From NCBI GenBank assembly GCA_003667245.1, contig RCNN01000107.1, positions 35,762-99,761 on the forward strand: a stretch of 64,000 bases of DNA, read 5' to 3'. Under the pieces are notes generated by a model. That model was not told the origin of the DNA. It did no database searches and saw nothing but the letters and a program-made list of their open reading frames with translations. The DNA comes from Heterostelium multicystogenum. Its lineage: Eukaryota > Evosea > Eumycetozoa > Acytosteliales > Acytosteliaceae. Positions 13,620 through 26,047 of this stretch are shown one piece after another. Made by a program: the position numbers and the translations under genes. The first letter of the stretch is position 1; each line of letters begins with the position of its first letter.

Positions 13620-14559
13620 ATGAAACAAATGGAATCGTTTAGTGAATGCATTTACTATTGTGTATATTGTATTGTGTTCAATACATTCTCGTTGATAATG
13701 AGACTCTATGACTTGGCTTTGACGATTCGTGCCAAGTTGGTCTATATATTGTATAATGGTGCCTATTCTGTGTTCACTTTGGTTAGTGGAAACAGCCAGA
13801 ATCAATTCATATACAACCACATCAATGCGAGACTATCTGCTGAATGCATAGAGGTACCCAACCACTTGGCTGTCATCATTGACATCAACCACTCCGACCT
13901 CTCAAAGATTGTCGAGTTTATCACCTGGTCAATCGTTGCTGGCATCAAGCGAATCACCATCTTTGAGAACACTGGCCGACTCAAACAGCATATTAGCACA
14001 ATTCAATCACTACTCGAAGAACGTAGAGCAAAAGAACAGGAATTCACATACCATTGGCTGAATAAAATGGCTGCCAACTTCAATTCCGACAGGATCAAGC
14101 CAACCAAAGCAGTAGATTCTATAGACCCCAATAACACAGGTGCCAACAAAAAGATCATTGAAATATCGATCGTTTCCAACGAGGATGGAAAACAAGAGCT
14201 GGTTAACATCACTAAGAAATACACCACCGATCGCAAATCCAACCCAACCTTACAATTGGACAACAACTATGTACAGGACAATCTACCGACACACATTGGT
14301 GGCAAAGATTACGAGCCACAGCTTGCCATGGATTTCACAGAGAGGAATATTTTAAATGGATTTCTACCATGGCATATAAAACTAACTGAATTTATGTATG
14401 AATATTCATAACTCACCATGCCCAAGCAGGCAATCAACTAACTCCAAATTCTTCTTCAAATTCAACAGAAAAGTAGATAACTTTAATCAGTTGTATTTAG
14501 ATAAGTATTTAAATGTTTTATACTCCTATGGTAGAATTGAAAAACGTCTAGGAAAATAA
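13620..14559 (+). CDS. nus1: NUS1 / Nogo-B receptor subunit of cis-prenyltransferase (dehydrodolichyl diphosphate synthase complex)
   Basis: Exon 1 is 13620-14395. An intron (14396-14468, GTATGA...CAG) joins a final exon 14469-14559, giving 288 residues. Evidence: an N-terminal hydrophobic segment; VPNHLAVIIDINHSDLSKI and WSIVAGIKRITIFENTG, the NUS1 version of the cis-prenyltransferase core; then NGFLPWHIKLTEF. The last exon, found by hand, adds YLNVLYSYGRIEKRLGK, matching the conserved NUS1 C-terminus with the RxG motif needed for activity of the heteromeric enzyme. Without the last exon the protein would end early at YEYS. It is an ER membrane protein that works with DHDDS to make polyprenyl diphosphate for dolichol and N-glycosylation. 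It is the non-catalytic subunit type, since the NGR catalytic features of DHDDS are absent. No frame errors. Confidence 0.88.
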
Positions 14560-17500
14560 AGCCAAGAAAAGGAAATGCAAGATAAGACAGTCAGAATAGC
14601 CTGGACGGCACACCTACACAAAATCCTGAATAGGGATCCATATATTATATCAATTTTAATGCTAAACAATGTGTAATATATAAAGTTAATAACAAACAAT
14701 CAGTTGAACAAGTACAGAATATCTAAATGGAAAATGTAATGGAAAACTCAAAGTCCTATTTGTAAGGCAAAGAAAGCAAAGATAAACTTCGCAGCCCTGC
14801 ATTTGGTGGTCGGCTACGACTTATGAGAATATCTCAGGTTTCACAGTTTCATGCAATTAAAGCATGAAATCCTTTAAGGAAATGAAATTTAATTAAATTG
14901 ATCAATGAGGTGCTGGTGCAATGATTTTGCATTGATCAGTGTTGGGCACCTGGCTTGGAACCATTTCAGGATCAATATGGATGCTTGTAAACTATGTTAA
15001 CTAAGTTTCCCAAAGTTGATCTAGATTAAATTGATCTAGATATTAAGATAGCAAAACAAGCATCCAGCCCCCACCTTTGGTCATCAGTTTTGATCATTTT
15101 TGCTGTTTTTCGTGTTGTTGTTGATTTCAAGTGTTTTTGGGGTTTAACTCTGCAGATTCAAAATTTTATTACAAAATTTTAGTTTTTTATTTTTGATATG
15201 GAAGGTGGTGTGGTCGATTGTTTTAATCAGTTATTCTTCTGTTTTAAAAAGTATTGGTGATTGATTGACAGTCGTAATTAGCCCTTACATATAAACACCC
15301 CCACAACCCAATATCAGCCATCCAATTAAAAACAATCAAATCAAAAATACAACCTAAACCAAAACAAACAAGTTGTAAAAATAACACTATATTCATTCAT
15401 TCATTCATCATCAGATACATAAATAACAAACAAACAACCAATAATAATCAATCAAACAGTCCTGTATTAGAATCATCATCAGTAATAACAAATAGCAGAA
15501 GTAGATCACCAGAATCAGAATCTTCCTTGAAGAGCTGACCTTATATTTAGCAATCACCAGCCAACGAACCAACCAACACTCACTTCCTCTCCCCCTTCTC
15601 TTCTCCTCAACCAATCATTATATTTAATCAAATCAATCAATCAATCAATCGATTAATCAATCAATTAATCAATTAATTGTCAATCTATTTATTTATTTAT
15701 TTATCACTTTTGTACTACTATTTCATTATTTATTATAACTAGCTTAATATATAGCCTTCACATGTCAAAATAACAATAAGATACCTTTAGTTAACAATAG
15801 TATTTAGAAAAAGGTAAGGTAAGAGAGCAACTATAAAGATAGATCAGATAGGATTATTCTTTGAAATTTGAACCGGAGTCAAATCATATCATCATACTAT
15901 GTCATATCATATGTCCATCATAGTACCATCATAGTTATTGTTATTGTTTTGTTGCTATTTATGTTGAATTGACTACAAATACAATCATTATAAATGAATC
16001 TACCTTGAATAGAAAGAGTATCCCTGAAATAGGCTGAAATGTTAACATGATTTAAATAGAGTACTATATTTCGAATGTGGTATACTAGTAGTATAACAAC
16101 TATATTTGATTGATAGTGTAATTAATCGACATTTATTAAGCTTTATATTCTATAATCAAGCAATAAACATCAATCAGTGATGAGCATCAGTTATTATAAT
16201 AGCTATTTTAAATCAATCAATCAAACAATCAATCAGTATAAAACACAACATAACACAACAACACACTATAGGAGGAATGATATATAACATAACAACACTA
16301 CCAATTTATATCACACACTCGCACCACTACGATACTCTAAAATCAGGTATGCCTGTAAGCCAACCAACCATCAACCGATCAACACACTTCAAATGAATCA
16401 TATATTTAGAAATATAGCTACACATAACATCAATCTCATTGTCATCAATCAAGTTCAATCGCACCTATTATTACTATTATTATTATATTTTCAATTCATA
16501 AATCAATCACAGTCAATCATCTCAAGTTATCAAAGCTTTTGATTATATATATTTCCAGTTTGGATGTATGGATGTATTTCATTTAGAACTACCTTTAACT
16601 AACCTTAGTACATCCATTCATTACTCCTTTATTAATTTAAATATTTTATATTATATTATAATATTAGAGTTAAAGCAGCCGATTAGCTAAAGTTAAATTA
16701 AAATAATATAACAGGTTAGCATTAGTTTCAATTAAATTAAATTAAATCAAATCAAATCAAATCAAAACAAGTTATAAATATCACCCAACAACAATTGAGT
16801 ATACAGTAGTGTAATCATATTCATATTCCATTATTTCAAAATCAAAGTAGCCATATGAAATTTCACCACCTCTATCAATTATAATCGATTGATTGAAATT
16901 AAATCGGAATCAATCCTGTACTGTACTGTACGTTAATTAATTTAGTTGTTATTTGCAATTGGTCATGCCGAGACAGGAAACATTCAACTTTATCAATGCT
17001 GTTGTTAGTTATGATATTTTAGATTGGAATAACACTTCATTCCACCCTTCTTTAAAAATATATTTCATTACAAAGACGTTAGTCAATATTCCAGTAGGAT
17101 ATAATATAATTTGATGTTTGCGATTTTAGGATAGGACTGGATACACATGGATTGCATTGGATGTGGTGGTGCTATAATACTATAATTGCCGCAGTTGTTG
17201 TTATTGGCGCTCTAGTATAATATACTTTTAGTATTCACCGGAACATACCAATCCAATGTTATCCAATTTTAAGTATCACACACCACACATCTAAACAACA
17301 ATCCAATTGAATCCAATCCTATCGCATCCAATCAACATCCACAAATAGAGCATATGAAATTAGATATTAATTAACATTTTAGATACATAACATACTTGAT
17401 GTTGATTATGTCTTCACTTACTCTATTCATCAAAGTAATGATTATACATATTCAAAATTGCAATTAATCAGAATATCCATACATTCATACATATATGCTT

Positions 17501-19676
17501 AATTAATCGATAGATAGCATCATCCTTCCATCCATCCACCATCCACTGGTGAAATAACCAAACAAAGTCAAGTTGTTCAATTTAGACATTACATTTCCCG
17601 TTACAGTAATAATATTTTATTGACAATATAATAATATCATCACATTCTAATATTTGCATTTACAAATCATTAGCAATAACAAGAACAAAAGCTCAAGGTT
17701 AGTGTTGCAATCCAACAACAACAACATTTTCAATTAATTGAAAATCATCATATGCACTCATTCACTCTCATCAATGTTGAAATTATTTTTATGATTGGTC
17801 AACATTCATCTATCCATATTATCCATATTTATATTTGTGGTTTGTTTTATTTTTCATTAGCCTAAATGCATTTTAGCACATTTATTTGTGCATAAAAGCG
17901 TGTGATCGTTATTATAATGTGTTATAACCACTTCTTTACTATAACTCACACACTCGAGTTTTATAAATTAAAATATGTATGCTAACAAGTGATGTGCTAT
18001 TAGTTGTGACCTACTACTCCTACTTTGCTTCTGATTATCTGAAAGGAAAGAGTTGAATTGCATTGCTGTGGAAGGTGAGGAGTGGAGTGTATTCGAGTAA
18101 AATATATTATCATGTTGTTATTGTTGTATATATAAGTAAGTTAGTTGAATCAGGCAGTCAATTTGAATTGATCTGATTTAACAGTGTGTGTTTAGTCTTG
18201 AGAAAAGTAAAATAATATGTGTTAATGCTATTTATGGTTATGATGTGGTGGTAGTTGTTTAGTTTAGTCGAGGTGTGAATCTATGTGGTTGGTAGCTACC
18301 AGCGATGGGGGGTGTTTGCTTTGTTGATTGTGTGACAAGTTAGGTTAGAGTTTGTTGGATGTTATTGTTCAATTATTATTATTATATAGGAAATCAATTA
18401 TCTGATTATTTGGATGTTGATATTTCTATTGGTTAGCATTCAGCTCCAAGCGTTTTCTTGAAAAGACATTGGTTATAGTTGGTTGTGTACTACACCTTTC
18501 AGTGCCATTAAAAATCAATTGAGAAGTTACTTACTTAATTTACTTCATCAACAATTATAACAACAACAACTTGACACTAATAACAATAATAACATTATAC
18601 TAGCAACAACACCAATAACAACATCAAATATATATATGTTATATTAGCAATAATATTGGTTACACCAACATCACTCACTTGTTCATATTCTTACGCTCCA
18701 CTCTTAATAGTTTAGCAGCGTTATTACTTTCTTTATTTGTTTTGCTTTGCTTTGCATTGTTTTGCTTAAATGTTTGCGTTCTATTGAATTAATTCTTGCT
18801 TTACCTGTACATAAATATAACTTTAACAATTACATACAGATACAGTACAGATAGACAGACAAACAGACAGACTTAGATAGATTTATATATAATTATTAAT
18901 TCATTCAAATTTCAATTGAGCAATTCATCCAAATCATATTTATACCTCTTTGATTTCAATTTCATATTTGATACATCATCATAATCAAAATCAAATATCC
19001 AATATATTATTTATTTATTTATTCTTATTATTTATTTATTTATTTACTAGCTTGTTTGATTGTTTGATTGCTTGCTTGCCTGTTGATAAGCTTTTCAAGC
19101 GAACCAACTCAAACAAATCAAAATCATACCGAAGCAAAATAATAGTGGCGGTGTAGTGTAGTAAAACCCACCAATAGTAAATCTATTACTATTAATCAAA
19201 CATTCAATATCCATCATATATTAATTTATTATAGTTTGATTCCATTGAAATCACTTTCTCTCACTCATATCATATCACATCACCCACACCATATTTCCCA
19301 CTTTCAACTTCACCAAATAAATCTTATTTTTAAATATATATACATCATATATCCGTCAACATACCCACTCAATTGAACTTTGTGATCGGTCATACAAATC
19401 CAACTTCTACTTCAGGCAATAATATTAATATTAATAATAATAATAGCCAATTATAAAATAGTCATTGTTTGATAATATTTGGAAAGAGCTTCCACTTATT
19501 TGATTATTATTCACTATTATTTTGTTTAATATTAATTAACTATTCAAATTTGGAAATAACCATCCTCCTCAAATCCAATCCAATCTGATCTTGATCAATC
19601 AATTAAATCGTTTAAACTAATCCGATTATCATTTACTAATTGAACCAAACCATCATCTTCCACAACCAACATCACA
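14560..19676. other. 5.1 kb gene-poor region upstream of the RapGAP gene
   Basis: No convincing protein gene. Low-complexity repeats include AATC/TCAA runs near 15625-15680, an AATCA repeat at 16744-16767, AAC runs near 17710 and 18560-18620, and AAT runs near 19425-19445. The first 500 bases (14561-15080) are less AT-rich and contain a perfect 8-bp hairpin and short coding-like frames. This is long for a dictyostelid spacer. It may be an extended regulatory region or hold unrecognised non-coding RNA. Confidence 0.5.
14847..14869. other. Perfect hairpin, 8-bp stem
   Basis: TTTCATGC (14847-14854) and GCATGAAA (14862-14869) pair perfectly around a 7-nt AATTAAA loop. No U-run follows, so it is not a Pol III terminator. 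Function unknown. Confidence 0.5.
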
Positions 19677-22589
19677 ATGTCCACTATATATCATGTAGTT
19701 AGAACCACTAGCCACCATAGCCGGAAGAACATCTGTGATATCAATAATTCGGACAATAGCCAACCTGCTGTATATTTTGTAAAAAAATCTGCTAGAAAGC
19801 GAAGCATAATTGTTGACGATAATAACAACAACAATAATAATAATAATCAACAAACCTCACAACCTACACAACCAATAATTAGTTTTAGTAATAACAATAA
19901 TAATACTAATAATAATAATATAACTCATCATAGTCGTAGTTATAGTAATAATAATAATAATAATATTTTACAAACTTCACCAAAGCTTTTGGCTTCAAAT
20001 TCTTCAACACCGTCATCAGCAACTCAAAATTCAAATTCCAATAATTGTTCATTACCCACATCACCACACACCCCATCGAGTCCTTGTCTGCCTCAAGTCA
20101 GTATAACAATGGCCGAAACTAATAGTTTTACATCGGATGCATTTTTATCAACTTCACCGGTTACAATCGCTGTCACTCCTCCACCATCTCCACACCTCCC
20201 AAGCTCGGAAGAGGAAAGGAGAAATGGTCTCAAATTGCTCCTCTCTTCCCTTATTCCATCTGTCATAATTGGTGTGGAAGCAATTGAAAATGATATCACT
20301 TCTATCTTTAGCATTGAAGATCTCAACGAGAAGCGTCCCTATTGTCAAGTGTTGATTGCACTTTCAAAGGTATGTCAACCCAATTTGATTGCATAACATT
20401 CATCTAGCATACTAATCAATGGCAACCACCAATTAATGACAGGTATTAAAAGAATATCCAAAAGGTATGGGATACATCGCAAGACCATTGCCATCATGTT
20501 TTGAGTTTATATCCAAAGTTGAGAGAATTTAGAGCACAGATGGATCTATTGATTTGGGAAATCATTTCGAAACTCTCTATTCTTCGTGAGTTTGTAGAGA
20601 ACAATCAAGATGTTCAAAATCTATATGTAGTTGCCCTCAGTATCCGTGATGCAAAGAATTGTTTCAGCCTGCATGATTGCGAACATTATATTAAGAGTAT
20701 TGATGAAATCGATCCAGGATTAAACAGAAAGTTGTTTTCATCCTCCTCTAAACCAAGCAGTCCCAAACCAGTATTGTCACGTGCTCCTCGTGAGATGATT
20801 GATTCAACCAAAAACATGGTCAACTCTGCTATTGAATCAAAATCCATCCAGCAACAGCAACAGATTGCCAATGGTGGTGCAGGTGCAGGCGATGAGAAGG
20901 TCTCACTATTTAGAAATCTTATCAGCCAACAGGTTAATGCAATGAAAACAAATCCACAGGAATATAAGAAGAAGTTACTTCAACATCGTCGTGAGAAGCT
21001 TGAGGGCAGCGCAGAACAACAATCCTCTCCATCATTGTCATCATCAGGAAATAATGTTGTTGGTAATCCAAAGCGAAACTCGACAGGAAACTCACCCAAT
21101 GTCGTCTCGAAATCACATGAAGCTTGGCCAAATGGTTCACGTACCCCTGTAGAAAAATCACGCAATAGCTTAACACCTCCAGGAAAGTCTGGACGTTCTT
21201 TCTCAGATCCATCAATCGTCTCTGAACAATTGCTAAATCCATCAATCGACAGAATCACACGCCACTACAAACTACAAGCATCCTCACCAGCAACTTCTTC
21301 CAACAATATTTCCAACCTTCTCACTCCACCACATCTCAATTTGAATGCCGACTTGGACACTTCACAGGAGTGGGACAAGTACAACGAACAACAATCAATC
21401 GATGCTGGTTTCCATCTTCTCCAACAAGTCCGTGGATTCAAGACAGACTCTGGAAGTGCCCAACTCAAGTCATTGTTGGACATGAATCAGTATTTGATTC
21501 GCGAGGAATCCAACGACGAATTGTTCTACCATGACGACTTTGCAGAGAGAAATCACACAAACTTCCTTGGTGTCAGCAAAGGTGCCGACAAAACACCTAT
21601 TGCTATTTCCATTTGCACCTGTATCTTGGAGAGCACTGGTGAAATGGAGCTGTTGTATATTATCAGAACACAGGAAGGTGATGAGCGTCTGCGCTTCAAC
21701 TTTGCCAAGAGCCGTGATATGTCTGCAAAAGATATGATCAAATTGCTCAAGAAGTCACGTCAACAATTTTCCAACTACCGCATTAAGGAAATCAAGGAGG
21801 AGAACATCCTCATGGACTTGCTTGAGTTTGAAGCAAAGAACAGTGCCCAGAAGAATTTCAAGTTTGGTGTACTCTATTGCCGTGACGGACAGACACAGGA
21901 AAATGAGATGTACGCCAACCAAGAGCCATTCTCCAAGCAATACAACGATTTCCTTGAGCTGCTCGGTGAACGTATCGAATTGAAAGACTGGAAGGCATAC
22001 AGAGGTGGACTGGACATCAAGGATAACATGACTGGAACACACTCGATCCACAGATACTGGAGAAACTACCAAATTATGTTCCACGTCGCCACCATGATTC
22101 CCCACAAACCCGACGACCTCCAGCAAATCGACCGTAAGCGTCATCTTGGAAACGACATTGTCATCCTGATATTCAAAGAGGGTGACACACCCATCAATCC
22201 ATCGATATTCAAATCCAATTTCAATCACATATTCGCTGTTGTACAGGTTGACGAAAATATGTCAACACCAGAGAGCACCTTTTATAAATTCTCGATCAGC
22301 TGCAAAGATGAAATCACATCTTTCGGTCCATCATTCCCCAAGCACTATAGTTTCTCACCTGAAGAGTTAAAGGAGTTTTTAATTACAAAATGTAAGTTCA
22401 TCATCTCAAAATTAGATCAGATCAGATCAAATAGAGCAGTCAAAAACTAACATATTACTTGTTCCATAAACAACAACAGTGACTAATGGAGAAAGATGGG
22501 TATTAAATTCACCTGTATTCTATCAAAAGTTTGTCAGAACTAGAAGAGAATTCTTACAATCTTATATCAATGATTATTTTGAAAACTAA
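19677..22589 (+). CDS. Rap GTPase-activating protein (RapGAP domain)
   Basis: Three exons: 19677-20369, 20443-22391 and 22480-22589, about 915 residues. The N-terminal quarter is Asn/Ser/Pro-rich with poly-N runs. A helical region follows (RNGLKLLLSSLIPSVIIG...). The C-terminal third is the RapGAP domain: KDWKAYRGGLDIKDNMTG, NYQIMFHVATMIPHKPDD, QQIDRKRHLGNDIVILIF with the catalytic-thumb Asn in GNDIV, and FNHIFAVVQVD. The small last exon supplies NGERWVLNSPVFYQKF, which the unspliced frame would lose. One frame slip at the T4 run 20499-20502 is repaired by removing one T. RapGAPs turn off Rap1, which in Dictyostelium controls adhesion and the cytoskeleton in motility and development. The very long upstream region may reflect developmental control (inference). 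Confidence 0.88.
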
Positions 22590-22765
22590 ATCCAAATAGA
22601 TAAATAGTATAAGATAGATATAGTATAGGTTATTAACTTGAAAAGAATTTTAATAATAAAGTGAATAAATGATCAATCGATTTATATGATCAAATTATAA
22701 TTATAATTATATAGTACTATTTAATTGTTATATTATTATTTATGTATTTTCTTTTGATTATCTAA

Positions 22766-23764
22766 TTATCTACCTGGTCTTCTTGCAGGGGCAGCGGCAG
22801 CTCCCGCTTGTCCACCCTCTTCGGACATTTGTGGAACAAATACATTCAAAAGTGTAATGATTGCCAATGGCAAGAAGTAGTACCACTAAGATTTGAGATC
22901 ATGAGAGAAACAAGCAAGAACTAGTTAGTAGATATTACAATTCTCTTCTGGAAGTCGGGGATACGTACGTATTTTCTAAAGAATGATTGATTTTCTTCTT
23001 CTGGCTTTTCACCTTCTTTTGGAGGTGGTGCAATTACAGGCCTATATATCATGCATTATTGAGATATGAGTTTTCTATAATAATATGAATCATAGAGGTA
23101 TACTATACTTTTGGGCAACATATGCAATGTCAATTGTTACATATATTAAATTCTTTGTATTGTCATAATCTGCAGGTGGTTTAGTCATATGATAGCTGCA
23201 TCCAATGAGGTTGAGAGTTGTCGGATCCAAGCTTAACTTTAATGTTTCATATGTCAATGATGAATCATTAAGTATTTTTCTAGATTGTGAATGTTAAGAT
23301 TGGATTTGGTTTGATTCAAATGATTGAAGAGATCAAGATTGAAGTATGGTTAGATATTATATGAATATGATGATAAGATTGTTGGCAGGCAACAGTTGCA
23401 ACATTAATATCGTACATACTCTTGGTAGTGAACAAACCATCTGTAAGTTCTCTTTAGATGGTAAATCTGAGGTTATTTTAGTTTTGAAGAACTCTGATTG
23501 CTGTTGATACTTCTTCTTCTCTTCGACTGTCAATGGTTTGCAATCGGTTGCCAACGCCTGCTTTGTTGTGTTGGTATTGATCTCTTGATAGTTATTTGGA
23601 AGTAATCTTGGTTTAAAGATAACTTTACATCTATCTGACTTGTCATTAGCATGAGTTACTGTAAATGTTAGATCTTTACCCTGCTGTTGGGTGTTACAGC
23701 TAACATATCCAATCAAAACTACAGCAACTATACACAATCTTATCATTAAATCATTATTTCTCAT
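22766..23764 (-). CDS. emc10: ER membrane protein complex subunit 10 (EMC10)
   Basis: Four exons on the minus strand: 23764-23420, 23279-23109, 23041-22969 and 22885-22766. The first exon codes for a signal peptide (MIRLCIVAVVLIGYVSC) and a luminal beta domain with DRCKVIFKPRLLPNN. The middle exons give LSLDPTTLNLIGCSYHM and a Pro/Glu linker. The last exon is a single transmembrane helix, WYYFLPLAIITLLNVFVPQ, with a Gly/Ala-rich tail ending ARRPGR. This architecture is that of EMC10, the luminal cap subunit of the EMC insertase. The phase between exons 1 and 2 is off by one at the A5 run 23275-23279, consistent with an overcalled base. It converges on the RapGAP gene, with 176 bases between the two stops. 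Confidence 0.78.
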
Positions 23765-24106
23765 CTTTATCTACCTGTTATGTTATTATTAATTTGATCC
23801 AATTGCCAAATATGACAAACTGATTGAAGATCTGGTTTTTTGAAAAATGAATAGAACTCAAGAAATTTAAAAACTAAATGGGGTGGTCAAAGGGATGAAA
23901 TACTGTCGAGTATGAATTATATATGTTCTCTGAAATAATTTGGTTTATTTTATTGACCATAATTCTCGCTGGCTCTTAAGAGTTATTCTTTGATCAAAAG
24001 AAAGTAACTCGAATTATTCTTAACAGTTGAAACAGAGAAGAAAAAGTTTTAAATAAGAAATTGCTTAAACTCGAAGGTCTATTGTTGTTAAAATATTATT
24101 AAAATT
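23765..24106. other. Intergenic DNA between emc10 and the TMEM144-like gene
   Basis: AT-rich, no ORF or RNA gene recognised. It is the promoter side of emc10 and the 3' side of the TMEM144-like gene. Confidence 0.6.
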
Positions 24107-25234
24107 TTAGTTTCCAGATAATGTTAAAATGGTAATACCAGCTCCTAAAAACATAAATGATATCAAGAGAATCAAGAGATTCTTGATACCCTGAATCTCC
24201 TTAAAGACCAAAACACTCCAGAGTGAGGAGACAACCATTGGACCGGATGATCCGATTGGGAAACCAATGGTGTAACCAAGATTTTGTGTAGCAATCATGA
24301 GACCTACTTGTGCTATTCCCCAAAGCACACCAGAGATGAATGATGGCAAAATTGTCTGTGCATATACTTGTGGTGGACGCTTGAAAATACTGTAAACAAT
24401 GAAAGTCAATGTGTTGAAAATGAAGATACCAGAGAAGTGACAGAATACAAATGCCAATGGACTGGCAGCTGGGTTGGCTTGCTTCCAGAGTTGCATTGGA
24501 ACCATGTTGACACCATAGAGGATTCCAGAGAAGATGGCCAGACCGACACCAACCAAGGTGTTGAAGGGTGGTGGGATTCTTTCGAAAATCATCTTGTCCT
24601 CTTGGGGTTCAGTTGGTGGCTTGTAGTTGATGCCAATAGAGTCGTCTACAATGGCAGAGTAATCGTATTCAGAACGACGCGACTTTTCGTTACCGTTGTC
24701 CAAAGTTGGTTTGATGAAGAAAAAGAATAGAATTGCGCAAACAATGAATGCGAAACCAATCCAATTCAAAACTGGGTGCGATACCTCTTGCTTGTGTAGA
24801 CCAAACCATCCAAACTTTCCAGTGAAGAAACCAGTGATCAAACTAGAGCATGACCACAAAAAGCAATCCCAAACCTAAACCAATAGACTTGACAATGGGA
24901 ATGACACACAAATTACCAATCGACCACAAAGATCCACCCAATATACCCCATGGATCAAACATATAATCTCCAGCTATAAACATCGCTACATAAGCCGTAC
25001 ATAAAGTACCCATTGACATCACCCAAGTGAATGCAAAACCATTACCAGTTGGAAAATTCTTTGTTGGAACTAAAATCAATGATTGAATTCGTTATTAATA
25101 TAAAGTACATAACTTTTCTTGAGTCAAGCTGCATTGATTTAATCTTGATCTAAAGTTCACATACCATAATTTGAACCAAAGAATACAGATGCAACTACGG
25201 CACCTATATAACCTGCAACTTGTGGACTAACCAT
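24107..25234 (-). CDS. TMEM144-like multi-pass membrane transporter
   Basis: Exon 1 (25234-25165) codes for MVSPQVAGYIGAVVASVFFG; an intron (25164-25070, GTATGT...TAG) leads to exon 2 (25069-24107). About 344 residues with roughly ten hydrophobic segments. Family hallmarks are NYVPTKNFPTGNGFAFTWVM, DPWGILGGSLWSIGN, GLGLG, GKFGWFGL, GILYGVNMVPMQ and IGFPIGSSGPMVVSSLWSVL. TMEM144 proteins are related to the RhaT/drug-metabolite transporter fold; a carbohydrate substrate is predicted but unproven. One frame slip at the A5 run 24858-24862 (T5 in the gene) is fixed by removing one base. A charged loop (GNEKSRRSEYDYSAIVDD) lies in the middle. Confidence 0.8.
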
Positions 25235-26047
25235 TATCAAACTCTATTATATCTATTTATTATATTATCAAATAGCTTTCACTGTTTTATATATTTAGAT
25301 TGATTGACTTGACTTTTATTTAACTTAATTGTATTGTATAAAGATTGTATGTATGTAATATTACTTCTACTACTGGTAGATCGAACTAACTTTGGTTAAC
25401 TAATGAATCAAACTAACAACTATACAACAATAACAAAGCAAAGCAAAGCAAAGACTAACCTAAACTTTAGTACTATAGTATTTTGTTAGAATGGCTATTA
25501 AAAGTGGTGCGATGTTTGTTTGATATTTTATTTGTAAATATAGTTGTGTTGGTTTAATTATTATTTATTGGTGGATTATAAATTAAAATGTGGTGGTAGT
25601 TGTGGTGGTGGTTTATTGGATTTTATGAACAATATTTTTGCAACAAAAATAAAAGTTATTGTATCAATATAAATATCTGACTGTTCGCTATAAACCCTTT
25701 TAAATTGGTACTCAAATGAAATCTAATCAGACGTCAATTGAGTAGTTGCCAAAATCTAAAAAAAATAAAACAAAATGATTTAAAAAATAAATAATAAAAA
25801 ATGATAATTAAAGTTATTTTACCAAAAGCATCAAATGCTTTGTATTTTGTGACTACCCTGGTAAACTCGAATTTAAAGTCGACTTTGTGTGTTTAGATTT
25901 TTTTGTTGGTGTCAACTTCAAATTTGTGTTCTATGTGTGTTATAGATTTATATAATGATCATCTTGCATGACATGACAGATGATTGTATGGTGGTTTTTT
26001 TGTTTGTTTGAAAAGGTGTAGATGTAGTTTTATTTGTGATGATTCGC
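25235..26047. other. Intergenic DNA upstream of the TMEM144-like gene and downstream of fumarase
   Basis: AT-rich with A/T homopolymers near 25755-25800 and GCAAA repeats near 25436-25452. Nothing coding is recognised. Confidence 0.6.

Noticed and set aside
18950..19156. 68-codon frame upstream of the RapGAP gene
   Set aside because: Built from TTTA/TTAT repeats; no family features.
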